DNA from: a virus
Virus record (IMG/VR): IMGVR_UViG_3300030380_002838
Coordinates: 1 to 27,711 of that record
Length of the DNA stretch: 27,711 bases
Strand: one strand, 5' to 3'
Part shown: one piece after another, positions 6,214 through 11,514 of the stretch
Position numbering within the stretch: the stretch's first letter is position 1
Layout: each line of letters begins with the position of its first letter
Position numbers and translations under genes: made by a program
Notes under the pieces: model-generated
Told to the model about the DNA's origin: nothing
The model's input: only the letters and a program-made list of their open reading frames with translations
Database searches by the model: none

Positions 6214-6268
6214 CACTTCGTTTACCAAGTCACAATAGTTCTCTGTTTCTCGTTTACACTTCGTTTAC
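6214..6268 (+). repeat. Short direct repeats CACTTCGTTTAC / TCGTTTAC
   Basis: A 12-base sequence, CACTTCGTTTAC, occurs exactly at 6214-6225 and 6257-6268. Its core TCGTTTAC occurs a third time at 6250-6257. Three copies within 51 bases in a noncoding region resemble iterons or a protein-binding array; they could serve replication or transcription control. Confidence 0.5.
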
Positions 6269-6284
6269 TCGAACAAGAGTATAA

Positions 6285-6322
6285 GGCTGTGTCCGCCAGT
6301 CACAAAGTGCCTGGCAACAGCC
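6285..6322 (+). other. Two-part hairpin
   Basis: GGCTGT/ACAGCC forms a 6-bp outer stem and GCCAG/CTGGC a 5-bp inner stem, separated by a four-base bulge on one side and a single A on the other, with an 11-base loop. This is the most stable fold of the left noncoding block. Confidence 0.55.
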
Positions 6323-6369
6323 GTTGTTCTTTAACCCAGTAAGCGAGCGAAGCGAGCGAAAAATTTTTT

Positions 6370-6400
6370 GGGAGGCCTTTCAGCCTCCCTCCTTTTTCTT
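6370..6400 (+). terminator. Strong hairpin terminator, possibly bidirectional
   Basis: GGGAGGC-CTTTCA-GCCTCCC (6370-6389) is followed on the plus strand by TCCTTTTTCTT. Read leftward, the stem is followed by six A and then five T residues, so it may also stop transcription of the gene at 6416-6931. The plus-strand version is the better intrinsic terminator. Confidence 0.75.
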
Positions 6401-6415
6401 AAAGGTGTCGGTAGT

Positions 6416-6931
6416 CTATTTGACTATCTTAATACCTTTATTCGCTAAGCGTTCAGCTCTGCTTATCGGTTTCTTGACTGCCTTTCTTCCTGCGGAATAA
6501 GGCTGCCAAGCTTCGCCTGTTTCAGTCTTGAAGACCTCACAACAAATATTGTGTAAGGCTTGCATGTCTGCCTCTTCAGTCTGTCTGACTTCGAGGCGTT
6601 CGGCTGCCGCGTCAAGAATAGCTCCCGCGTTCGCTACGTGTTTCTCAACTGCGTCTTCAGCCTCAATAACTTTCGTCTGCTCTTGCATTACATAAAAACG
6701 AATGCCGTTATAATTATCCGAGCCATTAAGCAGAAAGTAGGTAGCTGAACATAACTGTCGAGCAAGAGCCTTTGCTGTCCTGTCATTTGTTCCAAATGCA
6801 GTTACCAAAAGCTCTACTGCTTCGGTTGCCATATCAAATATAGCTGTGCCACCTACGTTATCGGATGTTATTGTTGCCTCAACGCCATTAACTTCGTCAA
6901 GAGCTTTAGTATCAACTTTAGAATTTGCCAT
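6416..6931 (-). CDS. Hypothetical phage protein, 171 aa
   Basis: A 171-residue, Ala/Glu-rich, largely helical protein, not assigned to a family. Residues 30-75 form a helical segment (AIFDMATEAVELLVTAF...) including LARQLCSATYFLLNGSD. The middle has a charged, possibly coiled-coil region (EAEDAVEKHVANAGAILDA). The C-terminus is basic with KAVKKPISRAERLANKG. The start follows AGGAGATACAAA, a good ribosome binding site. It stands alone between two structured noncoding blocks, with a terminator right behind its stop. It may be a protein that works with the neighbouring RNA or DNA site, but that is only inference from place. Confidence 0.72.
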   Translation of the reverse strand: MANSKVDTKALDEVNGVEATITSDNVGGTAIFDMATEAVELLVTAFGTNDRTAKALARQLCSATYFLLNGSDNYNGIRFYVMQEQTKVIEAEDAVEKHVANAGAILDAAAERLEVRQTEEADMQALHNICCEVFKTETGEAWQPYSAGRKAVKKPISRAERLANKGIKIVK

Positions 6932-6972
6932 TTTGTATCTCCTATATTAGCCATTATCTAAATTAATTTGAA

Positions 6973-7394
6973 CCTGCCGAGGGAGTGGCAGGACAATTGC
7001 GTCCAGAAGCGTCGAGCAAGAGCCATACGCGCAGCAAGGCTGCGCTCAAGTAAACTGCAATAGCAATAAACTATGGCGGTGACCATCAAGAACAATTACG
7101 GAAGGTTCATTCAAACCCGAGCGTTATGGCGCTCGGAACGCTAAAGTGTATGAAAGCCGTCATTGTACTTGTTGGACACTTGCCGTTGCTTCACAACGCC
7201 ATTGACCTGCTACTCCCGAACAGGTCAAATACCCCCCTCAAGGGGGGTGGTATACTCGTTTGCCTCAAGCAAACTCATTCCTTCATAAGTTTGGAGTATG
7301 AGGTCTTGCGCTAAAGACCTCAGGACAAGTCGATACTCACCCTTCGGGTCGAGACACCCTTGTGGCTCGATTCATGAGTAGCGCGGTTTCGCGC
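6973..7394. ncRNA. Large structured noncoding region, candidate RNA
   Basis: No convincing reading frame exists between 6932 and 7613. Perfect hairpins seen in order: 6973-6992 (6 bp), 7029-7045 (7 bp, AAG loop), 7117-7136 (7 bp), 7202-7228 (8 bp), 7231-7248 (7 bp, TCAA loop), 7258-7274 (6 bp, CTCAA loop) enclosed by ATACTC/GAGTAT at 7252-7257/7294-7299, 7299-7322 (9 bp), 7339-7349 (4 bp), 7349-7370 (5+3 bp with one mismatch) enclosed by TACTCA/TGAGTA at 7334-7339/7375-7380, and 7381-7394 (5 bp). Such density in a low-GC genome and the nested stems favour a folded RNA over chance. The strand is undecided because perfect stems read equally both ways. Size is in the range of large phage RNAs such as GOLLD and ROOL, but no homology is claimed. 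Confidence 0.5.
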
Positions 7395-7440
7395 AAAAAA
7401 GAGAGCGAAGCACAATAAACGCGCGAAATGGCCCACCCCC

Positions 7441-7533
7441 TGTCAACATGCTCAAGGTATGAGTGACGCCACGTAACTTGTGTAATGACGTACGGTAATG
7501 ACTTGACACACTGTTGACAAAACGAGCATGTTG
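7441..7533. repeat. Inverted repeat with internal direct repeats
   Basis: CAACATGCTC (7444-7453) and GAGCATGTTG (7524-7533) are exact inverted copies 70 bases apart. Between them are two GTAATGAC copies with a 13-base period (7482-7489, 7495-7502) and two TTGACA copies (7503-7508, 7514-7519), with a third TTGACA on the minus strand at 7441-7446. Clustered symmetric and direct repeats right before the small terminase gene fit a protein-binding site, perhaps for terminase or for transcription control. Confidence 0.45.
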
Positions 7534-7552
7534 GGGGGGATCATAGGGGGGG
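7533..7552 (+). other. G-quadruplex-type motif
   Basis: Two runs of exactly seven G separated by ATCATA (7533-7539 and 7546-7552). Each run can supply two GGG tracts with a one-base loop, so the stretch fits the canonical four-tract pattern. A third G7 run lies just after the small terminase gene at 7992-7998. Such runs stand out in this AT-rich genome. Confidence 0.5.
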
Positions 7553-7613
7553 TTATCCAGACGGAAAGCACTTTACTCCATGTTTATAAAGGTACATGTA
7601 ACTCGGGTCTATA

Positions 7614-7988
7614 ATGAACATAGAAAGTAGAAAACTAACGCCTAAACAACTAGCTCTGGTGGATACGCTTGTAGCAACTGGGTGTTCAGTAAGAGCCGCA
7701 GCAGAACAAGCAGGGTATGCTATAGGTGAATCAGGAAGGGTAAGCGCATCCAAGGCTTTAGCTCAACCACATGTGCAACAGTATATGATGCAACGTGTTG
7801 GGGAGCAGTTAGGTATGAACGCTACGGTTGCAGCTGCGAAGGTATTGAAGCTTGCCACTGGTGCTCGGTCTGAGCATGTACAGCTAGAGGCGAGCAAAGA
7901 CATTCTTGATAGAGCAGGGTTCAAACCAATAGATCGATCTCAGGTACAAGTTGCTGGGGACATCAAGGTCAGCATTGATCTGGGTTAG
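7614..7988 (+). CDS. terS: Probable terminase small subunit
   Basis: A 124-residue protein resembling small terminase subunits: KLTPKQLALVDTLVATGCSVRAAAEQAGYA (residues 7-36) is a helix-turn-helix DNA-binding segment of the type these proteins use to recognise packaging sites. A helical oligomerisation region with LEASKDILDRAGF follows, and a short beta-rich tail (VQVAGDIKVSIDLG). It would bind the concatemer and load the large subunit at 9932. The start is the first ATG after an in-frame stop at 7599; no good ribosome binding site precedes it. It is the first late gene. Identification rests on sequence pattern and position, so a general HTH protein is the alternative. Confidence 0.7.
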   Translation: MNIESRKLTPKQLALVDTLVATGCSVRAAAEQAGYAIGESGRVSASKALAQPHVQQYMMQRVGEQLGMNATVAAAKVLKLATGARSEHVQLEASKDILDRAGFKPIDRSQVQVAGDIKVSIDLG

Positions 7989-8056
7989 TACGGGGGGGCA
8001 AAAACTGCAATACATTATGTTGCTAGTAGTCTACCACTCTCATTTTTCTTAAAAAC

Positions 8057-8070
8057 AATTTGTGCGTGGT
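8057..8070 (+). promoter_or_regulatory. TTGTGCGT motif, copy A
   Basis: AATTTGTGCGTGGT lies 43 bases before the ATG at 8103 and 71 before the gene at 8131. It shares TTGTGCGT with four other copies and is followed by an AT-rich stretch. It stands in the 142-base gap after the small terminase gene, where a promoter for the next block would be expected. Confidence 0.45.
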
Positions 8071-8130
8071 TAAAAATATTTTTTTAGTGTAGGGGTCGAT
8101 ATATGTTTAATTGGCTAAAGAGATTTTGGT

Positions 8131-8451
8131 ATGGCAAGGTTCAAGACTCCTTCATGGCAGAGGAAAGCGGGTCAGAATCCCGAAGGTGGTTTAAACGAGG
8201 AGGGTCGGCGCAGCGCAAAAGCGCAGGGGTCAAATCTAAAGCCCCCAGTAAAGTCGGGGGACAATCCAAGAAGAGCAAGCTTTCTAGCAAGGATGGGCAA
8301 CGCAAAGGGTCCAGAAAAGGACGAGAAGGGAAAGCCAACACGGTTACTTCTAAGTCTAAGGGCGTGGGGAGCAAGCAGCAAAGTAGACGCAAGGGCGAAA
8401 GCAAGAGCAATAAGCAGAAGAAACAAAGCTAAGAAGAAAAGGACAGCATGA
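8131..8451 (+). CDS. Basic phage protein, DUF6321-like
   Basis: A 106-residue very basic protein. FKTPSWQRKAGQNPEGGLNEEGRRSAKAQG at its start (residues 4-33) followed by NLKPPVKSGDNPRRASFLARM and KDEKGKPTRLLLSLRAWG matches the pattern of DUF6321 phage proteins (WQRKEGKNPxGGLN...). Function of that family is unknown; the charge suggests binding to DNA or RNA. It begins the chain of basic small genes between the two terminase genes. A second open frame from 8103 to 8432 overlaps it almost entirely and has the better ribosome binding site (AGGGG), but this frame has the recognisable family sequence. Confidence 0.85.
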   Translation: MARFKTPSWQRKAGQNPEGGLNEEGRRSAKAQGSNLKPPVKSGDNPRRASFLARMGNAKGPEKDEKGKPTRLLLSLRAWGASSKVDARAKARAISRRNKAKKKRTA

Positions 8452-8594
8452 TGCCAATGGGTAAAGGAACATACGGTGATAAGGTTGGAAGACCTAAGAA
8501 AAAGAAAAAGACGTTACTTTCGTCAAAGCAGAAAACGTTACCATCTTCTTTGAAAAGAAAGATAGTGAAAGCTAAGTCTGGTAGTTCTTATTAA
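8448..8594 (+). CDS. Small basic phage protein, 48 aa
   Basis: Reads MMPMGKGTYGDKVGRPKKKK then a Lys-rich linker and LPSSLKRKIVKAKSG. PMGKGTYGxxxGRP and the C-terminal LPxSLKxKI are recurring features of tiny proteins in related phages. AAAAGGA sits seven bases upstream and the ATG overlaps the previous stop (ATGA), so translation is coupled. Probably nucleic-acid binding or a short virion component; function unknown. Confidence 0.75.
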   Translation: MMPMGKGTYGDKVGRPKKKKKTLLSSKQKTLPSSLKRKIVKAKSGSSY

Positions 8595-8595
8595 A

Positions 8596-8769
8596 ATGGC
8601 TAAGAAGAAAAAGAGTTTACTTAAACTGACTAAACGTCAGGAGCAAACTATGAAGCGTCATAGTGAACATCATACTTCTAAGCATATGAAGGTAATGAGA
8701 ACTGCAATGTTAAAAGGCTCTACTTTTGGTGAAGCTCATAAATTAGCTAAGAAAAAAGTTGGTACATAA
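8596..8769 (+). CDS. Small basic phage protein, 57 aa
   Basis: A 57-residue helical, Lys/His-rich protein: LTKRQEQTMKRHSEHHTSKHMKVMRTAM followed by FGEAHKLAKKKVGT. The LTxRQxxxxxxHxxHHxxxHM part recurs in small phage proteins near terminase genes. It starts one base after the previous stop and ends in a TAATG overlap with the next gene. Function unknown. Confidence 0.75.
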   Translation: MAKKKKSLLKLTKRQEQTMKRHSEHHTSKHMKVMRTAMLKGSTFGEAHKLAKKKVGT

Positions 8770-8939
8770 TGGCGGTTAATGCAGCAGGTAATTATACTAA
8801 GCCTAAGATGCGTGCTAGTTTATTTCGTAGGATAAAAGCAAAGGCTACTCATGGTACTGCGGCAGGGCAGTGGTCGGCTCGAAAGGCGCAGTTATTAGCC
8901 AAAGAATATAAGAAACGCGGTGGAGGATACAGATCGTGA
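8769..8939 (+). CDS. Small basic phage protein, 56 aa
   Basis: A 56-residue basic protein with KPKMRASLFRRIKA and GTAAGQWSARKAQLLAKEYK, ending in GGGYRS. KPxMRxxLFxxIKA...GQWSARKAQLLAKxYK is a conserved pattern in small marine phage proteins. The last codons double as the ribosome binding site (GGAGG) of the next gene. Function unknown. Confidence 0.78.
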   Translation: MAVNAAGNYTKPKMRASLFRRIKAKATHGTAAGQWSARKAQLLAKEYKKRGGGYRS

Positions 8940-9172
8940 GAGCACCGCAGCGTTCTTTGCTTAACTGGGGCAAGCAGAAATGGAGAACTAAATCTGGTAA
9001 GAAGTCTAGTGAAACTGGTGAACGCTACCTTCCTAGCAAGGCTATTGCTGCTCTTAGTGATGCTGAGTATCGCGCTACAACCAGAGCCAAACGAAAGGGT
9101 AAGGCAAAGGGTAGGCAGTTTGTGGCTCAACCGAAAAAGATTGCTAGGAAAGTAAGGAGATACAGATCATGA
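8936..9172 (+). CDS. DUF5872-like basic phage protein, 78 aa
   Basis: A 78-residue basic protein with NWGKQKWRTKSGKKSSETGERYLPSKAI followed by ALSDAEYRATTRAKRKG and QPKKIARK. This is close to the DUF5872 pattern (W-x-KQKWRTKSG...GERYLP). It starts with GTG overlapping the previous stop (GTGA) after GGAGGATACAGATC. Function unknown; strong positive charge fits nucleic-acid contact. Confidence 0.82.
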   Translation: MRAPQRSLLNWGKQKWRTKSGKKSSETGERYLPSKAIAALSDAEYRATTRAKRKGKAKGRQFVAQPKKIARKVRRYRS

Positions 9173-9486
9173 GTAAAGAGACAGCACCGTTTAAAAGAAA
9201 AGCACAAAGTTTGATAAAGCAAATAAATCAAGACTTATCAAATATGAAACTTACAAGCAGTGAAGTTTTGCAATATAAGTTTAAGCCTGACCCTAATCTT
9301 TCAAAAGCGCAACAAAAGAAAAGACAGCCCGATTCGACTTCTATGTTTTCTGATGCAAAAATTTTATTAAGAAGAGGTATTGCTAAATTAAAAGGAAAAC
9401 CATCTTCTTCTGATCTTGTTAAGCAAAGAACTACATTGCTTAATCATTTAAATAAAATAAAAGAATTTGAAAAAAGTAGACCATAG
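9169..9486 (+). CDS. Basic helical protein, 105 aa
   Basis: A 105-residue Lys-rich protein of unknown family, with a helical N-terminal half (KAQSLIKQINQDLSNMKL) and a helical C-terminus (TTLLNHLNKIKEFEKS). Its ATG overlaps the previous stop (ATGA) and follows AAGGAGATACAGATC, nearly the same sequence as the one used by the gene before it. Low GC relative to the preceding basic genes may indicate a different origin. Confidence 0.65.
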   Translation: MSKETAPFKRKAQSLIKQINQDLSNMKLTSSEVLQYKFKPDPNLSKAQQKKRQPDSTSMFSDAKILLRRGIAKLKGKPSSSDLVKQRTTLLNHLNKIKEFEKSRP

Positions 9487-9495
9487 GACATAACA

Positions 9496-9738
9496 ATGGG
9501 ATGGATAATAGCAAATTCTGGTGAAGATTATGATGGAGAAACTCATGAGCTTGCTGGAACTACATACACAGGCAAGACAAGAACTTCTGAGTCTCGAAGA
9601 CTTGTATGGGTTGTAGGTCAACCTTTAAGCAAAATACTTGAAAAGCCTAAGAAAAAGAAACGTGCTAGGGATTCTAAGGGTAGGCTAAAGGCTGATGATC
9701 CTTCTACACCAGATATAAACGAGGCTTGGGAACAGTGA
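9496..9738 (+). CDS. Hypothetical phage protein, 80 aa
   Basis: An 80-residue protein with an N-terminal half of likely beta strands (GWIIANSGEDYDGETHELAG...RRLVWVV) and a highly charged C-terminus containing KPKKKKRARDSKGRLKADDP, followed by TPDINEAWEQ. The last part resembles tails of small phage proteins near terminase genes. The start lies nine bases behind the previous stop. Function unknown. Confidence 0.7.
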   Translation: MGWIIANSGEDYDGETHELAGTTYTGKTRTSESRRLVWVVGQPLSKILEKPKKKKRARDSKGRLKADDPSTPDINEAWEQ

Positions 9739-9935
9739 GTTTTGTTAATGCGCTAAAGCAAGAAGATTTAAATGCTTTGAGAGAAGCTGTTAGAAAAATA
9801 CATTTTAAATATTTTCCAGAAAAGCATGGTTCATCTTTTGTTACTAATGCAATGGTTGATCAGATTATTGATTGGTATGGACCTGAGGTTGTGGAAAAAT
9901 CTATGAAGGTATTGGTAGATAAAGGTCTAAGATGA
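9735..9935 (+). CDS. Small phage protein before the large terminase, 66 aa
   Basis: A 66-residue, mostly helical protein (NALKQEDLNALREAVRKIHFKYFPE, then MVDQIIDWYGPEVVEKSMKVLV). GTG at 9735 is chosen as start because it overlaps the previous stop as GTGA, the arrangement used elsewhere here; TTG at 9726 is an alternative. It overlaps the large terminase ATG by four bases, so the two are probably translated together. Function unknown. Confidence 0.65.
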   Translation: MSFVNALKQEDLNALREAVRKIHFKYFPEKHGSSFVTNAMVDQIIDWYGPEVVEKSMKVLVDKGLR

Positions 9936-11455
9936 TTGATTTTAAGTACAAGCCTGACGGTGAAGTGCTAAAATCCTTTATGAAGGATAATACTTTTTTT
10001 CGTGGGATAAGGGGGCCAGTTGGTAGTGGCAAAAGTGTTGGCTGTTGTGTCGAGGTATTTCGTAGAGCGTTACAACAAAAGAAAGGGCCAGACGGCCTTA
10101 GAAAGTCTAGATGGGCTATTATCCGAAACACAAACCCACAGTTACGAACTACAACTATTAAAACATGGCTTGACTGGTTCCCAGAGTCCAACTGGGGAAA
10201 GTTCACATGGTCAGTCCCCTACACTCACAATATTAAAAAGGGTGACATCGATCTTGAAGTAATCTTCCTTGCCCTTGATCGTCCAGAAGATGTTAAAAAA
10301 TTATTGTCCCTTGAGTTAACAGGCATCTGGATAAACGAGGCAAGGGAGATACCAAAGAGTATTATCGATGCATGTACTATGCGTGTTGGTCGTTTCCCAA
10401 GTATGAAAGATGGGGGTCCAAGTTGGACAGGGGTTATTGCAGATACTAACGCGCCAGAAGAAGATCACTGGTGGCCTATAATGTCTGGTGAAGTTCCAGT
10501 GCCAGACCATATTCCTAGAGAACAAGCTAACATGTTAGTTAAACCTGACAATTGGCAATTTTTTACGCAACCACCTGCTATGTTAGAAGTACGTGATGAA
10601 GATGGAGAAGTAAAAGACTACGAATCAAATAAAACTGCTGAAAACAAAAAGCATATGATGCAGAATTATTATTATAATTTGTTACGCGGTAAAACAAAAA
10701 GTTGGATCGATGTCTATGTTATGAACAGGCTTGGAACAATCCAAGATGGAAAACCTATTTATCCCATGTTTGCATCTGATGTTCATATTTCTAAAGAAGA
10801 AATTGCAGTAGCAGCTAATGCTCCATTGTATATTGGCTTAGATTTTGGATTAACGCCAGCAGCAACATTAGGTCAAAAAATTCGAGGGCGTTGGTTAGTT
10901 CAGTCAGAAGTTGTAGCTTTTGATATGGGAATCGTACGTTTTGCAGAAGTTCTTCGTGAGGAAATATCTACCCGATTTTCTCAATGTTCTGATGTATATA
11001 TTTATGGCGACCCTTCTGGCGACTTTAGAGCGCAGACTGATGAATCTACACCTTTTCATATTCTGCGTGGCGCGGGCTTACGGGCTTACCCTGCTCCGAG
11101 TAACTCCGTTGATCTTCGACTTGAATCCGTTTCCTCCCAACTTGGAAAGATGGTTGAAGGCAAGCCTGCGTTTTTAATTGATAGGCGGTGTCAACAGTTG
11201 ATAAAAGGTTTCGAAGGTGGTTATCAATATAAACGTATGGAAGTTAGTGGTGAACGATACGCAGATAAACCTGATAAAAATATGTATTCTCATATTCATG
11301 ATGCTCTACAGTACATGATGTTAGGCGCAGGTGAAGGAAGAGCGTTGTTAAATAGTCAAAAACCTGCGCGTACTATTGTAGCAAGTCGTAACTTTGATGT
11401 ATTTAAAAAACAGAACACAAAACAAAAAAGACAAGGTTTGTGGGCTAGAATGTAA
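9932..11455 (+). CDS. terL: Terminase large subunit
   Basis: A 507-residue DNA packaging motor and nuclease. The Walker A motif GPVGSGKS is at residues 28-35. The Walker B region is GIWINEAREI (131-140), with N135-E136 in place of the usual D-E. The nuclease domain shows three acidic residues in conserved settings: D304 (YIGLDFG), D360 (YIYGDPSGD) and D457 (HIHDALQYMML). Length and order (ATPase then RNase H-like nuclease) match T7-like and related terminases. It acts at the portal, filling the prohead and cutting the concatemer. The start overlaps the previous gene (ATGA). Confidence 0.95.
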   Translation: MIDFKYKPDGEVLKSFMKDNTFFRGIRGPVGSGKSVGCCVEVFRRALQQKKGPDGLRKSRWAIIRNTNPQLRTTTIKTWLDWFPESNWGKFTWSVPYTHNIKKGDIDLEVIFLALDRPEDVKKLLSLELTGIWINEAREIPKSIIDACTMRVGRFPSMKDGGPSWTGVIADTNAPEEDHWWPIMSGEVPVPDHIPREQANMLVKPDNWQFFTQPPAMLEVRDEDGEVKDYESNKTAENKKHMMQNYYYNLLRGKTKSWIDVYVMNRLGTIQDGKPIYPMFASDVHISKEEIAVAANAPLYIGLDFGLTPAATLGQKIRGRWLVQSEVVAFDMGIVRFAEVLREEISTRFSQCSDVYIYGDPSGDFRAQTDESTPFHILRGAGLRAYPAPSNSVDLRLESVSSQLGKMVEGKPAFLIDRRCQQLIKGFEGGYQYKRMEVSGERYADKPDKNMYSHIHDALQYMMLGAGEGRALLNSQKPARTIVASRNFDVFKKQNTKQKRQGLWARM

Positions 11456-11470
11456 ATTGTGCGTTGCATT
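11455..11470 (+). promoter_or_regulatory. TTGTGCGTTGCA motif, copy B
   Basis: AATTGTGCGTTGCATT begins at the terL stop codon and is followed by a T/C-rich stretch. It lies 58 bases ahead of the next start codon in one of the few late intergenic gaps. A promoter for the portal block is the likeliest reading. Confidence 0.5.
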
Positions 11471-11514
11471 TTTTTCTTTTCTCTGCTTTTGGGAAAATAA
11501 CTTAGGAGATTATT

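Larger units (their letters stand above)
6120..6415 (+). ncRNA. Candidate structured RNA in left noncoding block
   Basis: No credible gene is present here. The block holds a 7-bp hairpin (6142-6148 with 6161-6167), a two-part hairpin (GGCTGT 6285-6290 with ACAGCC 6317-6322, and inside it GCCAG 6295-6299 with CTGGC 6311-6315), a nine-base tandem repeat GCGAGCGAA at about 6343-6360, and a plus-oriented terminator at 6370-6400. No annotated plus-strand gene needs that terminator, so a short rightward transcript is a reasonable reading. The transcript start is unknown, and a leader or regulatory DNA role remains possible. Confidence 0.35.

Noticed and set aside
6032-6238. Plus-strand open frame of 68 codons
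   Set aside because: It starts inside the DUF932 upstream region opposite a promoter, has no ribosome binding site and no protein-like pattern, and runs through hairpin and repeat sequence.
6757-7024. GTCGAGCAAGAGCC present at 6757-6770 and 7011-7024
   Set aside because: A single pair of 14-base matches is expected by chance in a window of this size; flanking bases do not match.
6958-7026. Minus-strand 22-codon frame ahead of the 171-aa gene
   Set aside because: No ribosome binding site, and it runs through hairpins; too short to support as a leader peptide.
7126-7314. Plus-strand open frame of 62 codons in the structured block
   Set aside because: It crosses five hairpins, lacks a ribosome binding site and gives an unlikely protein; the pairing explains the bases better.
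7553-7561. Single DnaA-box-like TTATCCAGA
   Set aside because: One copy with a mismatch is not enough to claim an origin; mentioned only as part of the repeat cluster.
7610-7615. TATAAT sequence at the terS start as a -10 box
   Set aside because: It includes bases of the terS start codon and there is no -35 hexamer at a suitable distance.
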